A model generated the notes under the pieces. It worked only from the letters and a program-made list of their open reading frames with translations, searched no databases and had not been told where the DNA came from. 64,000 nt of DNA from JAXGQD01 sp040766665 (GTDB taxonomy: Bacteria; Bacillota; Clostridia; Saccharofermentanales; Fastidiosipilaceae), in contig JAXGQD010000007.1 of assembly GCA_040766665.1 (NCBI GenBank), positions 117,089 to 181,088 on the forward strand. Direction: 5' to 3'. Shown here one piece after another: positions 63,996 to 64,000 of the stretch. Positions within the stretch are counted from its first letter, which is position 1. Each line of letters begins with the position of its first letter. The position numbers and the translations under genes are program-made.

Positions 63996-64000
63996 GAGTT

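Overview
The window looks like the chromosome of an anaerobic Gram-positive Firmicute of the clostridial type. The evidence is a tungsten aldehyde:ferredoxin oxidoreductase, a flavodiiron protein, a ferritin-like/rubrerythrin-type protein, a corrinoid methyltransferase relative, Gram-positive lipoproteins and an LPXTG anchor remnant. No species can be named from sequence alone. Many otherwise well-conserved genes carry single-base indels (phosphohexomutase, cobC, nanA, a MalF-type permease, a GT2, wzy, wecB). That pattern fits a draft or long-read assembly with residual indel errors at least as well as true gene decay.

Layout. 0-1.3 kb: the end of an integrated element, with a tyrosine recombinase pointing at the 3' end of tRNA-Ser(UGA). 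1.4-8.4 kb: AOR, a broken phosphohexomutase, a DUF1287 protein, a ferritin-like protein and a UroD/MtaA-family protein. 9.3-19.4 kb: one long leftward cobalamin operon (btuF-btuC-btuD-cobT-cobU-cobS-cobU2-cobC-cbiB-cobD-cobQ-cobO) behind a cobalamin riboswitch and terminator. It covers corrinoid uptake, adenosylation and nucleotide-loop assembly but contains no corrin-ring genes. 19.9-24.9 kb: an ABC-2 exporter, small proteins, a lipoprotein, a flavodiiron protein and a methyltransferase. 25-26.5 kb: an IS3-family element.

27.4-40.1 kb: an AT-rich, fully intact catabolic island. A ribose-type ABC importer, a RuBisCO-like protein (RLP), TPP-dependent dehydrogenase E1 alpha and beta, a 2-hydroxyacid dehydrogenase, an FGGY kinase and a free-standing lipoyl-domain protein run leftward. 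An AraC regulator with a degenerate receiver domain and a zinc alcohol dehydrogenase run rightward. I regard this as the most likely undescribed pathway here: uptake, oxidation and phosphorylation of an unknown sugar or polyol, an RLP step, then TPP/lipoyl cleavage. 40.6-48.4 kb: an amino-sugar (sialic acid type) operon with nanA, nanE, a ROK kinase, an RpiR regulator, a family-1 ABC importer and a 2-hydroxyacid dehydrogenase. 48.8-52 kb: a second, decayed copy of the IS3 element and an IS256-family element. 52.6-64 kb: an exopolysaccharide locus (flippase, polymerase, glycosyltransferases, initiating sugar-phosphate transferase, UDP-GlcNAc epimerase, MBOAT acyltransferase).

Intergenic DNA is packed with several repeat families: a roughly 25-bp REP-like palindrome (GTCGC...GCGAC) in more than 20 copies, a roughly 200-bp MITE-like element in four copies that always sits between REPs, a 201-bp element with 24-bp inverted ends, and a palindromic family that received an IS3 insertion. 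Direct copies of the REP-MITE-REP unit bound the RLP island and the sialic-acid cassette. The octamer TTTTGCCA/TGGCAAAA is strongly over-represented outside the RLP island and was not seen inside it.
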